A stretch of 64,000 nt of DNA from Helianthus annuus (lineage: Eukaryota > Streptophyta > Magnoliopsida > Asterales > Asteraceae). This document shows positions 36,726-48,279 of the stretch, in pieces. Each line of letters begins with the position of its first letter. The stretch's first letter is position 1. Below the pieces are notes generated by a model. It worked only from the letters and a program-made list of their open reading frames with translations, made no database searches and was not told where the DNA came from. The position numbers and the translations under genes were made by a program. The DNA is taken from NCBI RefSeq assembly GCF_002127325.2, contig NC_035443.2, positions 30,493,930 to 30,557,929 on the forward strand, given 5' to 3'.

Positions 36726-37387
36726 GTAATTCATAATATTGTATTATTTTTACTTTTTATAATTCATAATATTTGTATTATTTCTAGTTTTTATAATTTA
36801 TATTTGTGTTATTTACCAATAATATTGTTTTTTTATAAATAAACATGGAAATACCCCAAAATACACACAACTAATTTTCTTTTTTTATAAATAAACAAAG
36901 GAATACACAAAAAAAAATACAAAAATGGAGCGTCATATACGCTGCGTATAGATCCCTACGCAACGTATGAAACAAAAATGACACAACTACCCTTGTATTT
37001 GGCTTCGTATAGCCTCAACATAAGGGTATAAAAGACATTTTCTGACCTTTATATACGCTGCGTATAGCTTTATACGCAGCGTATATAAACCTTGTGAAAA
37101 ATTGATGCTTCAAACCCACCAAAATAAATGACCCCAAAAGTTCAGATAGTTTATATACGCTGCATATAGAGCTATACGCAGCGTATATAAACCCTTGTTT
37201 TATGTGCAATGATTGCTGATCAGGCATTGAGATCCGTGCTTTATCTACGCTGAGTGTAAGTCTATACGCAGCATATAGGTGTAACCCTATACGCTGCCTA
37301 TAGACCTATACACAGCGTAGGTAAACCCTGATTCAATTAGGGTTTGGTGTGCCAATAGGCACATTGGTGTGCCAATAGGTACACCCT

Positions 37388-38293
37388 TGAAAAAAGAAAA
37401 TACTTGCTTTAGTGTCATACGCCCTTAGTCCTTACTAACCTAAAGTCCTAAACCTTAGTAGTCCTCACGTTGGCATACAACTCTTCACCTCGTCCTCAAA
37501 TTCTCAATGACCAATCCACAAACCCTAGCCGATTATAACATCCAGAGACTGCTGATTATAACATCCAGAAACTGCTAGAAGAAGTCAATTTTCACATGTA
37601 TTTCATCATTCCTTTTTGTGGGTTCAAGTTCAACGTGTATCATTCTTTGTGGGTTCAACACAGACTCTTCACCGATTATAATATCCCAACCCAACTAGAG
37701 ATTATAACATCTTGAAATTACACATCCAGGAGCGCAAGCTCGATGCACATCATCATGTTGTGTGTGTTTGACCTTATGGCTTTAGCTTCATGAGCAATTC
37801 ACAAGATCGACATGTAACCTATTTTGTTTATTGTTCATCATTCTGTTTATCGAGTCCCTACACATGTCATGTTGTGTAAAATGTTTAAAAAAAGTTTGTG
37901 TTCGTGTTTGTACAAAAACGACACAATTAGTTATCGTGTTGTGTTCATGTGTAACACACCTCGGGTAATGTCTTATTGTGTCATGCCTAACATGTTATGC
38001 CAACCCTAACCAAGATGGACATGGGAAATCTTGAATGAAGGAGTTAAAAGAACTTAGAGAACTCTAACCTCCCATGCGAGTTTTATCTCAAATTTTTTTG
38101 CACACACGTGAATTAAAATGTTACAAAAACAACTGTAAAAAAATTTCGTAGTGACGTTTTCAGTCTTTTAACGCTAACGCTTTTGTAAAAGGTTGCTGAA
38201 ATCAACATGAAACAATATTTACACCAACTATAAGTATCTTTTATGGGTGGTGTAAATCAACATTTTTTTTTGAAAAAGTTGATTTTTAGGACT
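37388..38293. other. Intron sequence without recognisable feature
   Basis: AT-rich sequence; I see no gene. 37800-37970 has phrases (TGTTGTGT, 'acacgtg'-like) reminiscent of 34110-34200 on the other side of the foldback element, suggesting that the latter landed in an older repeat. Confidence 0.4.
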
Positions 38294-38298
38294 ATTGG

Positions 38299-38720
38299 TG
38301 TTGGTGCAGTTTTTGTGTCCGATGCTATTCAAATAGATTAGATTAATTGTATGCTGATTATGTAATAGTTAGTGAAACGGTTAAACGAACGTGTATAGAC
38401 CTGCTCGTTTGAAGTGGTTAAACGAAAGGGTTATTCGTTTGACCGGGTGTGTTTGCAAGTGAAGGGGGTGTGGCTATAAATACCAACCCTTAGTCATTTG
38501 CAACATTTGAAGGTTTTAGACTTGGGGGAGAGATCACCACTTGGTCTCTCCCCGGATGTATGATCCTTTGGTATGGTTCGGCTAGTTTGTAATCGGGCCG
38601 GTTTTGTAATGTTATACTACCGAATTTATACAAGGAAGTTGTCTTATCCGTCTCTAATCCTCCCGTCTTGAACATAATCACACACTAATCACAGGTTTCG
38701 GTCCGAATTGTGAACCTACA
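38299..38720 (+). repeat. 5' LTR of the non-autonomous element (422 bp)
   Basis: TGTTGGTGCAG ... GACCTACA-type ends (here GAACCTACA). TATA-like 'ctataaatacc' at about 38473-38483. Confidence 0.9.
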
Positions 38721-39037
38721 ATTGGTATCAGAGCCATGGTACCTGACTTAGTGAATCTAACCATTTACTAAGTCACATGAGCTCTTGTCTAGTGATTTTT
38801 GTAGTTTTTGTTCAAGATGTAAAAAATGGTGTAAAGAGGGAAAACCCAGATTTGGAACCAAATATACGGGTCTGAGATGAATCAGACTGTACAAAAGGCT
38901 TGGGTTTACTATTTCACACCAGAAAATCAAGTTTTCATCATCTTTTGAGGGTTTTTCGTTAGATCTGTAGAAGAACAGTTAGTCTGTGTTCTTGAAGGGG
39001 TGGCGGCTATTAAAGAAACACTAGGGTTTCTTTATAT

Positions 39038-39322
39038 ATGCATCCACGAAGAACCTCCCTTCTGCAGAACCCCCCGCGAAGAACCCCTACTGTGAAGAAC
39101 CCCCTCCACGAAAAACCCCTACTGCGAAGAACCCCCCCTGTGAAAAACCCCTACTACGAAGAACTACATGCAAAAAACCCCTACTGTGAAGAACCCCCTC
39201 CACGAAAAACCCCTACTGCAAAGAACCCCCTGCGAAAAACCCCTACTGTGAAGAACTACCTGCGAAAAACCCCTACTGCGAAGAATTACCTGCGAAAAAC
39301 CCCTACTGCGAAGAACTGAGAC
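39038..39322 (+). repeat. C-rich minisatellite inside the non-autonomous element
   Basis: About nine imperfect units of roughly 30 bp built from 'gcgaaaaacccctactg' and 'cgaagaaccccct'. An open frame of 93 codons (MHPRRTSLLQNPPRR..., repeating KNPYCEE or RKTPTAKN) runs through it because the unit lacks stops; I see no sign that it is a protein. Confidence 0.85.
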
Positions 39323-41140
39323 ATTTTGTCATAATGTTTATCACGAAAGACCTATAGTCTTTCGTGGATTATTATTTTTCGTGGGATAGCTTTCAAGACT
39401 CGGTACATCTTTCGTGGGCTCATATTCAGGCCCAGTTAGTTATTCGTTGGTTCTGTGGATAAAGTTTTTCATAGGCATTGGAACTAATGTTGTAGATGAG
39501 ACATGGAGTCGTGGACTCATCTCTATTCGTAAGTTGAAAAGTGGGGTCGGGTGTTCCTGAAGCTTATTTGAATTAAGATTTAACGTCAAATTCGTTTGGG
39601 TTCAGGAGCGCGCAGAATGATGAGGCATGATGAAAACATGATTTTTTTAAAACGTGGGGTAGTCACGGTTACCGGTGCAAATGTCAAAATTGGTGACGTG
39701 ACTATTATGGGCCAAAAACGGTATATTTATTTCCGCATGTGAAAAATTTGTTTTGGTATCAGTGTTCGTAAATGCTCCAAAGAATTTTGTTTATTGTCAT
39801 ATTCCCGCATTTGGTAATGATTGAAGGAACCTAGAGAGCCAAGACCGGTCCTAACGAGTTCACAAAGTCGAAGAGTTATGCCTATGATGGAAGTTTTCGG
39901 ATTAGATGTTAGTAGAACTTTGGGGGGATACAAGTCGGATCCTACGGGGCTAGGGGACTTTCCTAATCAACTAGAATATGCAAAGAAGAAAGTTGCTTTC
40001 GTAATTTTTCGAAAAACCGAGAACCTTTGAAAGATTCTGCTCAGTGGAGAGAATTTGTTCAGTGAAGTTGACGACAGTTCCGCTCAGAGGAGGGAATTTT
40101 TTAAGGTTTAGAGATTTTACCAAAGAAATGGGGGGATAAAAATTTTCATATGTTTTGGAATTTCTTCGGTAAATTTCTAAACGCAATCACAGGTAGTAGA
40201 GTTTGTGATTTTCTGGTGATACCAAAGGTTATGCGTGGAACGTTTTGCACAGACACATATTTGAGGATTTTAATTAATTCTCCAGCCAGCGTGAAGGGTT
40301 TTGCACGGAAACATACAGGTATCTAAAGTTAATAGTAGTTTCAAAGCACTGTTCACATAAGACCTGGGGAATCTTTAATGAGAGCTGATAGTTCAAGACT
40401 AACAAGTGTGGATTCCAACTCTATCAGATTGAGGGGGAATTTGCAGGATTCGTTTTGGGTTTGAGGTTTTCTTTGGGATTTTACTGGGATCTGGGTGTAA
40501 CTCAATTCGTTGAGTTTGCAAACGATGTACTTGGTTAAGCTGACATCCGGAGTACTGATGCTGAAGATCCGTAGTGCATTACATGGTCAACTTCACAAAG
40601 CTGAGACAATGAGATTTGGATATAGTTCAACTAAGCATGCTGGTTGAGCTTGCAAGTGATATACTCGGTCTAGCTGACTTCCTGAGTGTTGATGCTGATG
40701 ATCAAAGTGCATTACTTGGTCGATTCCACAAAGATGGTTTACAGAAGACAGTTCACCAGAAAACTCTACCAATGTAGTATTCTTGAATGAAATAGAGTTC
40801 TTATGACAAGATCAAGACTTGATGCATTTTTTAAAGAATGGAACCCTTACCAAATGCCGGTTGGAGTATTGGAAGATCAGCGGAAGATCGGTAAATTTAG
40901 CCTTGTGAGGAGATTGCACAACACCTAACACGGATACGCGTACTTTCAGGGGGAATATTATACGAGAAGCTTCAAGGGTTTGGTATTGCGATGAAGACTC
41001 AAGTCAAGATACTACTTACCTGGATCATCGGTCAAGGGGGAATTTGTTAACACAGAGGAGATAACATCAACAAATACTTGATTGAAGATCGATTGCAGTT
41101 GCATTTTCAGCATTCGACAGCAACGGACAAGGGGGAATTT

Positions 41141-41557
41141 TGTGCAATTTTTGTGTCCGATGCTGTTCGAATAGATTAGATAAATTGTATGCTGATTATG
41201 TAATAGTTAGTGAAACGGTTAAATAAACGTGTATAGACCCGCTCGTTTGAAGTGGTCAAACGAAAGGGTTATTTGTTTGACCGGGTGTGTTTGAAGTGAA
41301 GGGGGTGTGGTTATAAATACCAACCATTAGTCATTTGCAACATTTGAAGGTTTTAGACTTGGGGGAGAGATCACCACTTGGTCTCTCCCCGGATGTATGC
41401 TCCTTTGGTATGGTTCGGCTAGTTTGTAATCGGGCCGGTTTTGTAATGTTATACTACCGAATTTATACAAGGAAGTTTTCTTATCCGTCTCTAATCCTCT
41501 CGTCCTAAATATAATCACACACTAATCACGGGTTTCAGTCCGAATCATGGACCTACA
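41141..41557 (+). repeat. 3' LTR of the non-autonomous element (417 bp)
   Basis: Aligns with 38299-38720 over its full length, beginning TGTGCAATTTTTG (lacking TGG of the 5' copy) and ending GGACCTACA. Confidence 0.9.
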
Positions 41558-41695
41558 ATTGGTAAAATAAATTTTGAAAAAACCTTTTATAAGGCCGAGT
41601 TCTCTAAGATCTCACAACTCGTACGAGTTTGCATTTAACCTTAACCCGTTTTTTTAGTTTTTCTCATTTAAATGGGTTTTCTCATGTTCCATCCC

Positions 41696-44217
41696 ATATA
41701 TATATATATATATATATATATAGGTACGGGATCAGGAGAAAACGCCAAAAAGTGTGAGAACGCATCCTGGCCCAACACGTGGCGCGGGACATGATCAGGG
41801 TCCGAGTGGTTTTTTTGTCTTTTCAATATTCTTCTTCTTTCCTGATTTTCGCGTGTGACATGCTGCTTCATTTTTTGCGTGCAAGATAATTTTGGCGTTA
41901 ACTAGAATCATTAATTACTTGGCGTTTTACTGTTTTTCCCAGATTTCTTCTCGTTGAATTAATTCTTTTTGTGTCACATAGTTAATTTTTTTTTTGGCAT
42001 TATGGCGTTTTCCAGGTCATTTTTTGGCGTTCTGGGTCTTTTGTTAATTATTGATTACCATAGATTAATATTTTATAAAATTACAATAATACGAAATCAA
42101 AATAAACTAATTATCTTCCGTGGATGGGATTACATCAGATATGTAACCATCGCTTTGTTAATCACTTTCTTCAAATTCATCATCATCATCAAATTTTAGA
42201 TTGGCGTATAACGCCATTAGCTCGTCTCTTCTTTGCTGCAGCCTATTCTTGAATATCAATGCAACCCTGGATTTTGGATCGTTCGAAGGTGCTAAATCAC
42301 AGAGTTGTTCAATGAGAGATAGCCTCCATGTCTTCAACATTTCCTCCATTGGCAATGAATATTGCACCCCGTGTTGATAAGTCACTTCAACCGCTCCTGC
42401 TTCTTCATGCATCACCCAACTGCTAAGTGTTGATAGAGGAGTATCCTCAATATCATCATCATCTTCTGCCAGAAATTTTCTCTCCAGTCTTTTTATTACA
42501 ATTCAAGTTCTTTCACAATCGTTGGCCATTGGAACCCCAAGGGCCAGTATATCCCTCTGAACCCCTTCATTCATACCAAACATAGCTTTGATTGTCCTTA
42601 CCTTCACCCTATCCTATCAGAGAACTTTATGATAAATCGTTTCTCTTTCCTTTCAAACCTCCATGCAATAACCTTAGCCATTTTTTTGAAGTTTTTGGCG
42701 TTCTGGACAATATGTGGCGTTTTTAGTCAATGTTTTTGGGCGTGTTTGAGGTTGTGTTCTCATGGTCTTCTTTTATATTGATTTTTTTCCCGCGCATGAC
42801 GGGTAATTATGGCGTTTTGAAAAAGATAAATAAATTCAATTCCCCACGTATTTGGCTTTCAATATAATAAATGTTAGTAATTATGTTTCCGTCGTTTCAT
42901 TTTACTATTTTGCAGTTACCGTGTTTTGTTTTCAGATTCATCTGTTTTTATGGTGTAACACGTCTAATCTTGCCGGCTGTAATTATGACATTTTATTTTC
43001 CAATGGTGTTTAGATAACGATGAGACTTTCTTGTTTTATTTTCTTTGCACATTGTTTTAAGCTTTTTTTTAGATTTATTATAATAGTACTTTTTCAAAGT
43101 AATTTTATTATAGTTTGGTAGTTTTTGGGGCGTTTTATGGCATGGTGGCGTTTTACAAGCATTTGCCCGTTTGGCGTTTTATTATATTTTCATTATAGGA
43201 TTAGTGTATTTTGTTGTTTCTTAGCTGGAATTACATAACAAACAACAGATAAAGAGAATTAAAAAAACAAATAGAAGCAATTTATTATCTAAATCTTCAG
43301 TGTCATCAGTTTCTTTCTTCTTTTGAAACTACAACAACTGTCACAAATAAATGGCGTTTTGGGTTTGACGTGGTTTATTTTCTTTGTTCATGTGTTGAAG
43401 TGTCTTTGTGGATGTTGGAGACATAGATCGACTCCGTGTGGGTGGATGCTATCTGTCTGTCGTCTTCATTATAATCATCGAGGCCAAAGTAGCATTTACA
43501 CGAGGCCAAAGTAGCATTTACACTGGTATAGGTCTCTTCTAATCATCCAAACCTTCTTTATAAACAAAGAAGACAAAATGACATATAGGTGTCATCAGTC
43601 CCTCTTTCTTGAATTTTGTCCATCTCATGCAGCAAAATCTCACTCCACTTACCTAACAACTCATTCAGCGAAACTTCATGCAGAACATTACTGAGTATCA
43701 AAGAAAAGATGTTTGCCATCGTTGTATTTTTTGGCGTTTTACATTGAGTTGTATTTTTAGGAACCATTGTGTTTTTTGTGTGTTTTTTTGGTGTGATAAA
43801 CAGAAGGTGGTGAGACGTTTCTATTTATAAGAATTTTTTTGGCGCGTAGTTTAGGCGGGATATTATTTTTATAACAAAAAATGTAATTAACATTTATCCG
43901 GATGTAAGGCTTGGCGTTTATATATTATGGCGTTTCACATTTTGTGGCGTTTTTGTAGCCTGAGAGCTTAAATAAAAACATAGAAAAAACTACGCAGTGA
44001 TAAAATTGGCGTTTTGTATTTATTTGGCGTTTTATATTTCAACGGCGTTTTATGTTAGAAATGATGTTTTACCTTTTTTACCCTTAATGGAGCGCGTCCA
44101 CGTAATAAAATTGATGTTATTTACGAAAACGCCACTGCGCCAATCTAGTACATAGATTGTTTGGATCTGACGATCCATAACCGTTCTCTCACTTTCCACC
44201 GTTTTCTCTAAATCCTA

Positions 44218-44223
<6 letters not shown>
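41696..44223. mobile_element. GGCGTTTT-rich element between TA microsatellites
   Basis: Bounded by (TA)n at 41696-41722 and 44222-44282. The ends form weak inverted repeats (GAGAAAACGCC and GTGTGAGAACG at left; the complement of the right end reads GAGAAAACGG and GTGAGAGAACGG). The interior holds at least fifteen TGGCGTTTT or GGCGTT words. Two minus-strand open frames, at 42158-42415 and 43558-43767, may be decayed coding sequence. No transposase recognised. Confidence 0.6.
42158..42415 (-). CDS. Unrecognised 85-residue open frame in the GGCGTTTT-rich element
   Basis: Acidic small frame with HGVQYSLPMEEMLKTWRLSL and an acidic Asp/Glu-rich tail. Composition looks protein-like (helical, balanced residues), unlike the repeat-derived frames nearby. 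I do not recognise the family. It may be a host exon captured by the element, or the decayed end of an element gene. Weak support for being translated. Confidence 0.25.
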   Translation of the reverse strand: MMHEEAGAVEVTYQHGVQYSLPMEEMLKTWRLSLIEQLCDLAPSNDPKSRVALIFKNRLQQRRDELMALYANLKFDDDDEFEESD

Positions 44224-44282
<59 letters not shown>

Positions 44283-44285
<3 letters not shown>

Positions 44286-44757
44286 TAAAGAGTACTGCAC
44301 AATATTGCTTATCGTACATTACGTACGCTTCAATCTCAGCCGTTGATCATCTTCCCGCATTTTAAAATCGCATGTTGTTTTTTTTAACAATTTCGCATGT
44401 GATAATTTTTGATGAATTCGCATGTTGTTTTTTTGTACCAATTTCGCATGTGATAATTTTGATGAAATAGCATGTTTTTTTTATAACAATTTCGCATGTG
44501 ATAATTTTTGATGAATTCGCATGTTGTTTTTTGTACCAATTTCGCATGTGATAATTTTGATGAAATAGCATGTTGTTTTTTTGTAACAATTTCGCATGTG
44601 GTAATTTTGATGAAATCGCATGTTAAAAAACCAACATGCGAAATTGTTACAAAAAAACAACATGCGAATTCAATGCGGGAAGATGATCAGACGGCTGAGA
44701 TTATAGCGTACCTAATGTACGATAAGGGCATTTGTACGTTAACCTAACCCTATATAT
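44283..44757. mobile_element. MITE with long inverted ends and ATGCGAA tandem repeats
   Basis: The left end (TATCGTACATTACGTACGC, ATCTCAGCCGTTGATCATC) is mirrored by the right end (44680-44750) over about 70 bp. The interior (44365-44640) has about five 50-bp units of 'aatttcgcatgtgataattt'. It sits between TA microsatellites and ends CCTAACCCTATATA. Confidence 0.8.
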
Positions 44758-44783
44758 ACATATATATATATATATATCTATAT

Positions 44784-44980
44784 GAACACTAGTGTATTTG
44801 TGAATGGAGTGAATAAATCTTGTCCATTGATTTACATCATCAAATCGTAAAATATACTAGTGTATTTTCATTATCAAATCCTAGCAATTGATTTACACTT
44901 GTGTATTGATAATCAAGGGCTAGGATTAGTTCACACAATTCACTATTAAGGGGGTTGTTCACAAATAAACCTAACCCTAT
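44784..44980. mobile_element. Short MITE between TA microsatellites
   Basis: Roughly 200 bp. The left 'gtatttgtgaatggagtgaa' is partly mirrored at the right end (TTATTTGTGAAC ... AGTGAAT on the opposite strand). Ends CCTAACCCTATATA like its neighbours. Confidence 0.55.
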
Positions 44981-44998
44981 ATATATATATATATATAT

Positions 44999-45845
<847 letters not shown>

Positions 45846-45851
45846 TATATA

Positions 45852-46168
45852 TGAGAATTATAGAAAGAAAACCACTTGAGTTGAAAAAACTTAGAAAAAC
45901 TTTATGTAACAAACTTTTTTTTTCTAAAAAAATTAGGGAATATAAGTTAAATGTTTTCGAACGTTTTGAGCCCAAAAATGCTCCTGGGTAGTTTTTTTTA
46001 AGTTGAAATTTCTTTATTACATTTTACATATACTAAAACAAAAGTGTAAGGCGGTTTTTTTTTTTTTTTTGGGCTCAAAAAATGCAACTTACATTCCCCA
46101 ATATTTTAAGAAAAAAAAGTTTGTTACACATGTTTTTCTTAACTAAAATGGATTTTCTTTCTTATCTT
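45852..46168. mobile_element. MITE with GAAAGAAAA...TTGTAACAAAC-type inverted ends
   Basis: The left arm (TATAGAAAGAAAACCACTT, TGTAACAAACTTTTTTTTTC) is mirrored on the opposite strand of the right arm (AAGAAAGAAAATCCATTTTAG, TGTAACAAACTTTTTTTTC). About 315 bp, no coding sequence. Confidence 0.7.
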
Positions 46169-46397
46169 CCGGTGTTACTCCAAATGGTGTTAAAGAAGAC
46201 CCATCTTTGAACTTAAAAGAGATTCGCCAAACCCAAGGTCCCAAGCTTTGCAACTAATGCATCAATGTAGCAGACTCGGTTTGGTCTTCTTCTGTTTTCA
46301 AAAATATTACTTATAACTGCGAAATATTTGTCAAGTCTTGCTTTTAAATATATATTTTGAACTTAAGGTCTTAAGGGCTGTTTGTTTACCTCTTAAG

Positions 46398-46558
46398 TAT
46401 TAGAGGATATAAATATTATGTAAATGATAGAACCAATATTTTAGGAGATATCTTTGTATTTTGTATGATTTCCTTTTATCTTGTATCTTCTCCCTTTAAA
46501 TAGGGTTGTTATCAATGAATGAGGACACACAACATATTACGATAACCATAATCTCTAT
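46398..46558 (+). repeat. 5' LTR of the small copia element
   Basis: About 161 bp from TATTAGAGGATATAAAT to AATCTCTATTA. Ends are imperfectly inverted (TATTAGAG and CTCTATTA), as if derived from TGTTAGAG...CTCTAACA. A TTTAAATAG sequence at about 46495 may be its TATA box. Confidence 0.75.
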
Positions 46559-46629
46559 TATGGTATCAGAGCCTTTGCTCACCAAACCCTAGCCGCCGTA
46601 TCGTTTTTTTTTCTGTTTCGACAGCAACC

Positions 46630-48279
46630 ATGGCCGGCGACAAAGACAGTTCAACTTCTCCGGTCAACGGCACCGACTCCAAGACCCACCTGCATCCGGC
46701 GTATACGGTAACAAACATCCAAAATAAGGTTCGAACTCTTGATGGTACCAAGGTAACGTATTCATCGTGGGTGAAATTATTTAAACTACACACGAAAGCA
46801 TACAAAGTTTTGGATCACATCGACGGCACCAAACCGCCGGCAGAAGAGGCCGACAACTATGAAACCTGGCACGAGATTGATGCCCTGATTCTTCAATGGA
46901 TCTACGCCACGCTATCTGATGAATACTTGGTTCGAATCCTTGAAACTGATGCTACGGCATATTCCGCATGGCTCAAACTTGAAGGCATCTTTCTCAACAA
47001 CAAGGGATCACGTGCTACGACACTCGAGCACGATTTCACAAACCTCACACTTGCAGCATGTTCTTCCCTGGATGATTATTGCCAAAAGCTTAAAGAAATT
47101 GCCGAACAACTCGGGGACGTGGGTTTCCCGGTTAGTGAGCCACGCTTAGTCATGCAACTTGTTCGTGGCCTCCCATCCGAATACGATGTCACTGCAGCCA
47201 TTATCAACCAAACCACTCCATCTTGGGATGATGCTCGTACTAGCCTCCAAAAGGAGCAACAAAGGCAAGCCGCTCGCCAAAACCAAAATCAGTCGGCCCT
47301 CGTCACTAACCCGGTTCCGACTACCGAATCCAGTAACTCACCTCATACCACTCCTCCCAACCCCCCTGCACCCACTGACCCAAACCGATACCCCACACAC
47401 CCACAAAATTCCTATGATCCTAACTGTGGGTACCGTGGTGGACGCGGTAGAGGCTACCGTGGTGGACGCGGACGTGGTTACCGGGGACGCGGTCAACCCG
47501 CACACTCTCAATGGGGCCAGCAACCTCCATCCGGTTATCAACCTACCTACGGCTACACCTATCAACCCCCACCCGCAACTTGGCAGCCCCCACCCCCCAC
47601 TCCTTACCCGTCCCAGTCTTGGGCTCCCAACCAACAACCCCCACCTTATCCACAAGCCCAATATAACCAAGCCCATATCTCTTATCAACAAGCCCAAGCG
47701 CCACCCATGCAACAAACCCCCTCTACCCCAGCCCAGTTTCATGACCCGGCTGTCCTCAACGCTCTTAGCCCCACGGATATAGGCACGGCTCTTTCAATGC
47801 TACACATGAACTCAACTGACAGTTCGTGGAATATGGACACCGGTGCGTCATCGCACATCACTTCTCATAAAGGTAAACTTTCCACTCCTTTGTCTTTGTC
47901 TTCTAGTACTATACTTGTTGGCAATGGCCAACACTTGCCAATTACAGGATCCGGAATCTCGACCCACACCATATCCGATAAAACCTACCACCTCAATAAT
48001 GTTCTTCACTCACCCACTGTCATTAAAGATTTAATTTCTGTTCGTAAATTTACCCGTGATAACCAAGTTAGTGTTGAATTTGATCCTTTTGGTTTTTCTT
48101 TGAAGGACCTCAAGACGGGCACCCTCCTTTCGCGCCATGACAGCACGGGGGACCTCTACCCGCTCACACCGCCCACCTATGCATTTGTTTCCGCCGCAAC
48201 ACCCACCCCGTGGCACAACCGGCTTGGTCATCCTGGCGCAACTATCTTACATTTTTTATCTAGTCATAATTTTATCTAG
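46630..48279 (+). pseudogene. Small copia gag-protease-integrase N-part, frameshifted
   Basis: 549 codons from ATG at 46630 (ATGGCCGGCGAC, good context). Residues 1-220: UBN2-type gag (WVKLFKLHTKAYKVL, VRGLPSEYD). Then Pro/Gln/Tyr-rich sequence with an RG-rich box (RGGRGRGYRG, about 270-295) in place of the usual CCHC knuckle. Protease MDTGASSHIT is at about residue 401, and the pre-integrase start WHNRLGHPG near the end. A 16-bp tandem duplication (48258-48273 and 48274-48289) then shifts the frame and makes a stop. Confidence 0.88.

Larger units (their letters stand above)
34294..37387. mobile_element. Foldback/MULE-like element built of hairpin modules
   Basis: Long inverted termini: 34336-34498 aligns with the reverse complement of 37148-37329 by eye over its whole length, and the outer ends pair more weakly (TATCTGCACACC versus TATTGGCACACC). 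Between the termini lie tandem GCCTATAGG and ACGATACGATA arrays in opposite orientation in the two halves, and near-palindromic modules with arms like TATATACGCTGCGTATAG. A possible 9-bp target duplication (TTAAAAAAG at 34285 and TGAAAAAAG at 37388) is A-rich and weak. No transposase; all open frames are repeats. Confidence 0.75.
38299..41557 (+). mobile_element. Non-autonomous LTR retroelement (3,259 bp, TSD ATTGG)
   Basis: LTRs at 38299-38720 and 41141-41557, bounded by ATTGG at 38294-38298 and 41558-41562. The PBS TGGTATCAGAGC is at 38723-38734 and a polypurine tract (CAAGGGGGAATTT) ends at 41140. The 2.4-kb interior has no gag or pol sequence. It includes a C-rich minisatellite. It must rely on proteins from another element. 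The LTRs differ at roughly 20 positions plus a 3-bp indel near the start, so it is older than element 2. Confidence 0.9.

Noticed and set aside
39038..39319. Open frame with repeating KTPTAKN units
   Set aside because: Stop-free minisatellite; the repeat explains the frame.
47338..47742. 134-codon minus-strand frame
   Set aside because: Antisense shadow of the Pro/Gln-rich part of the small copia gag.
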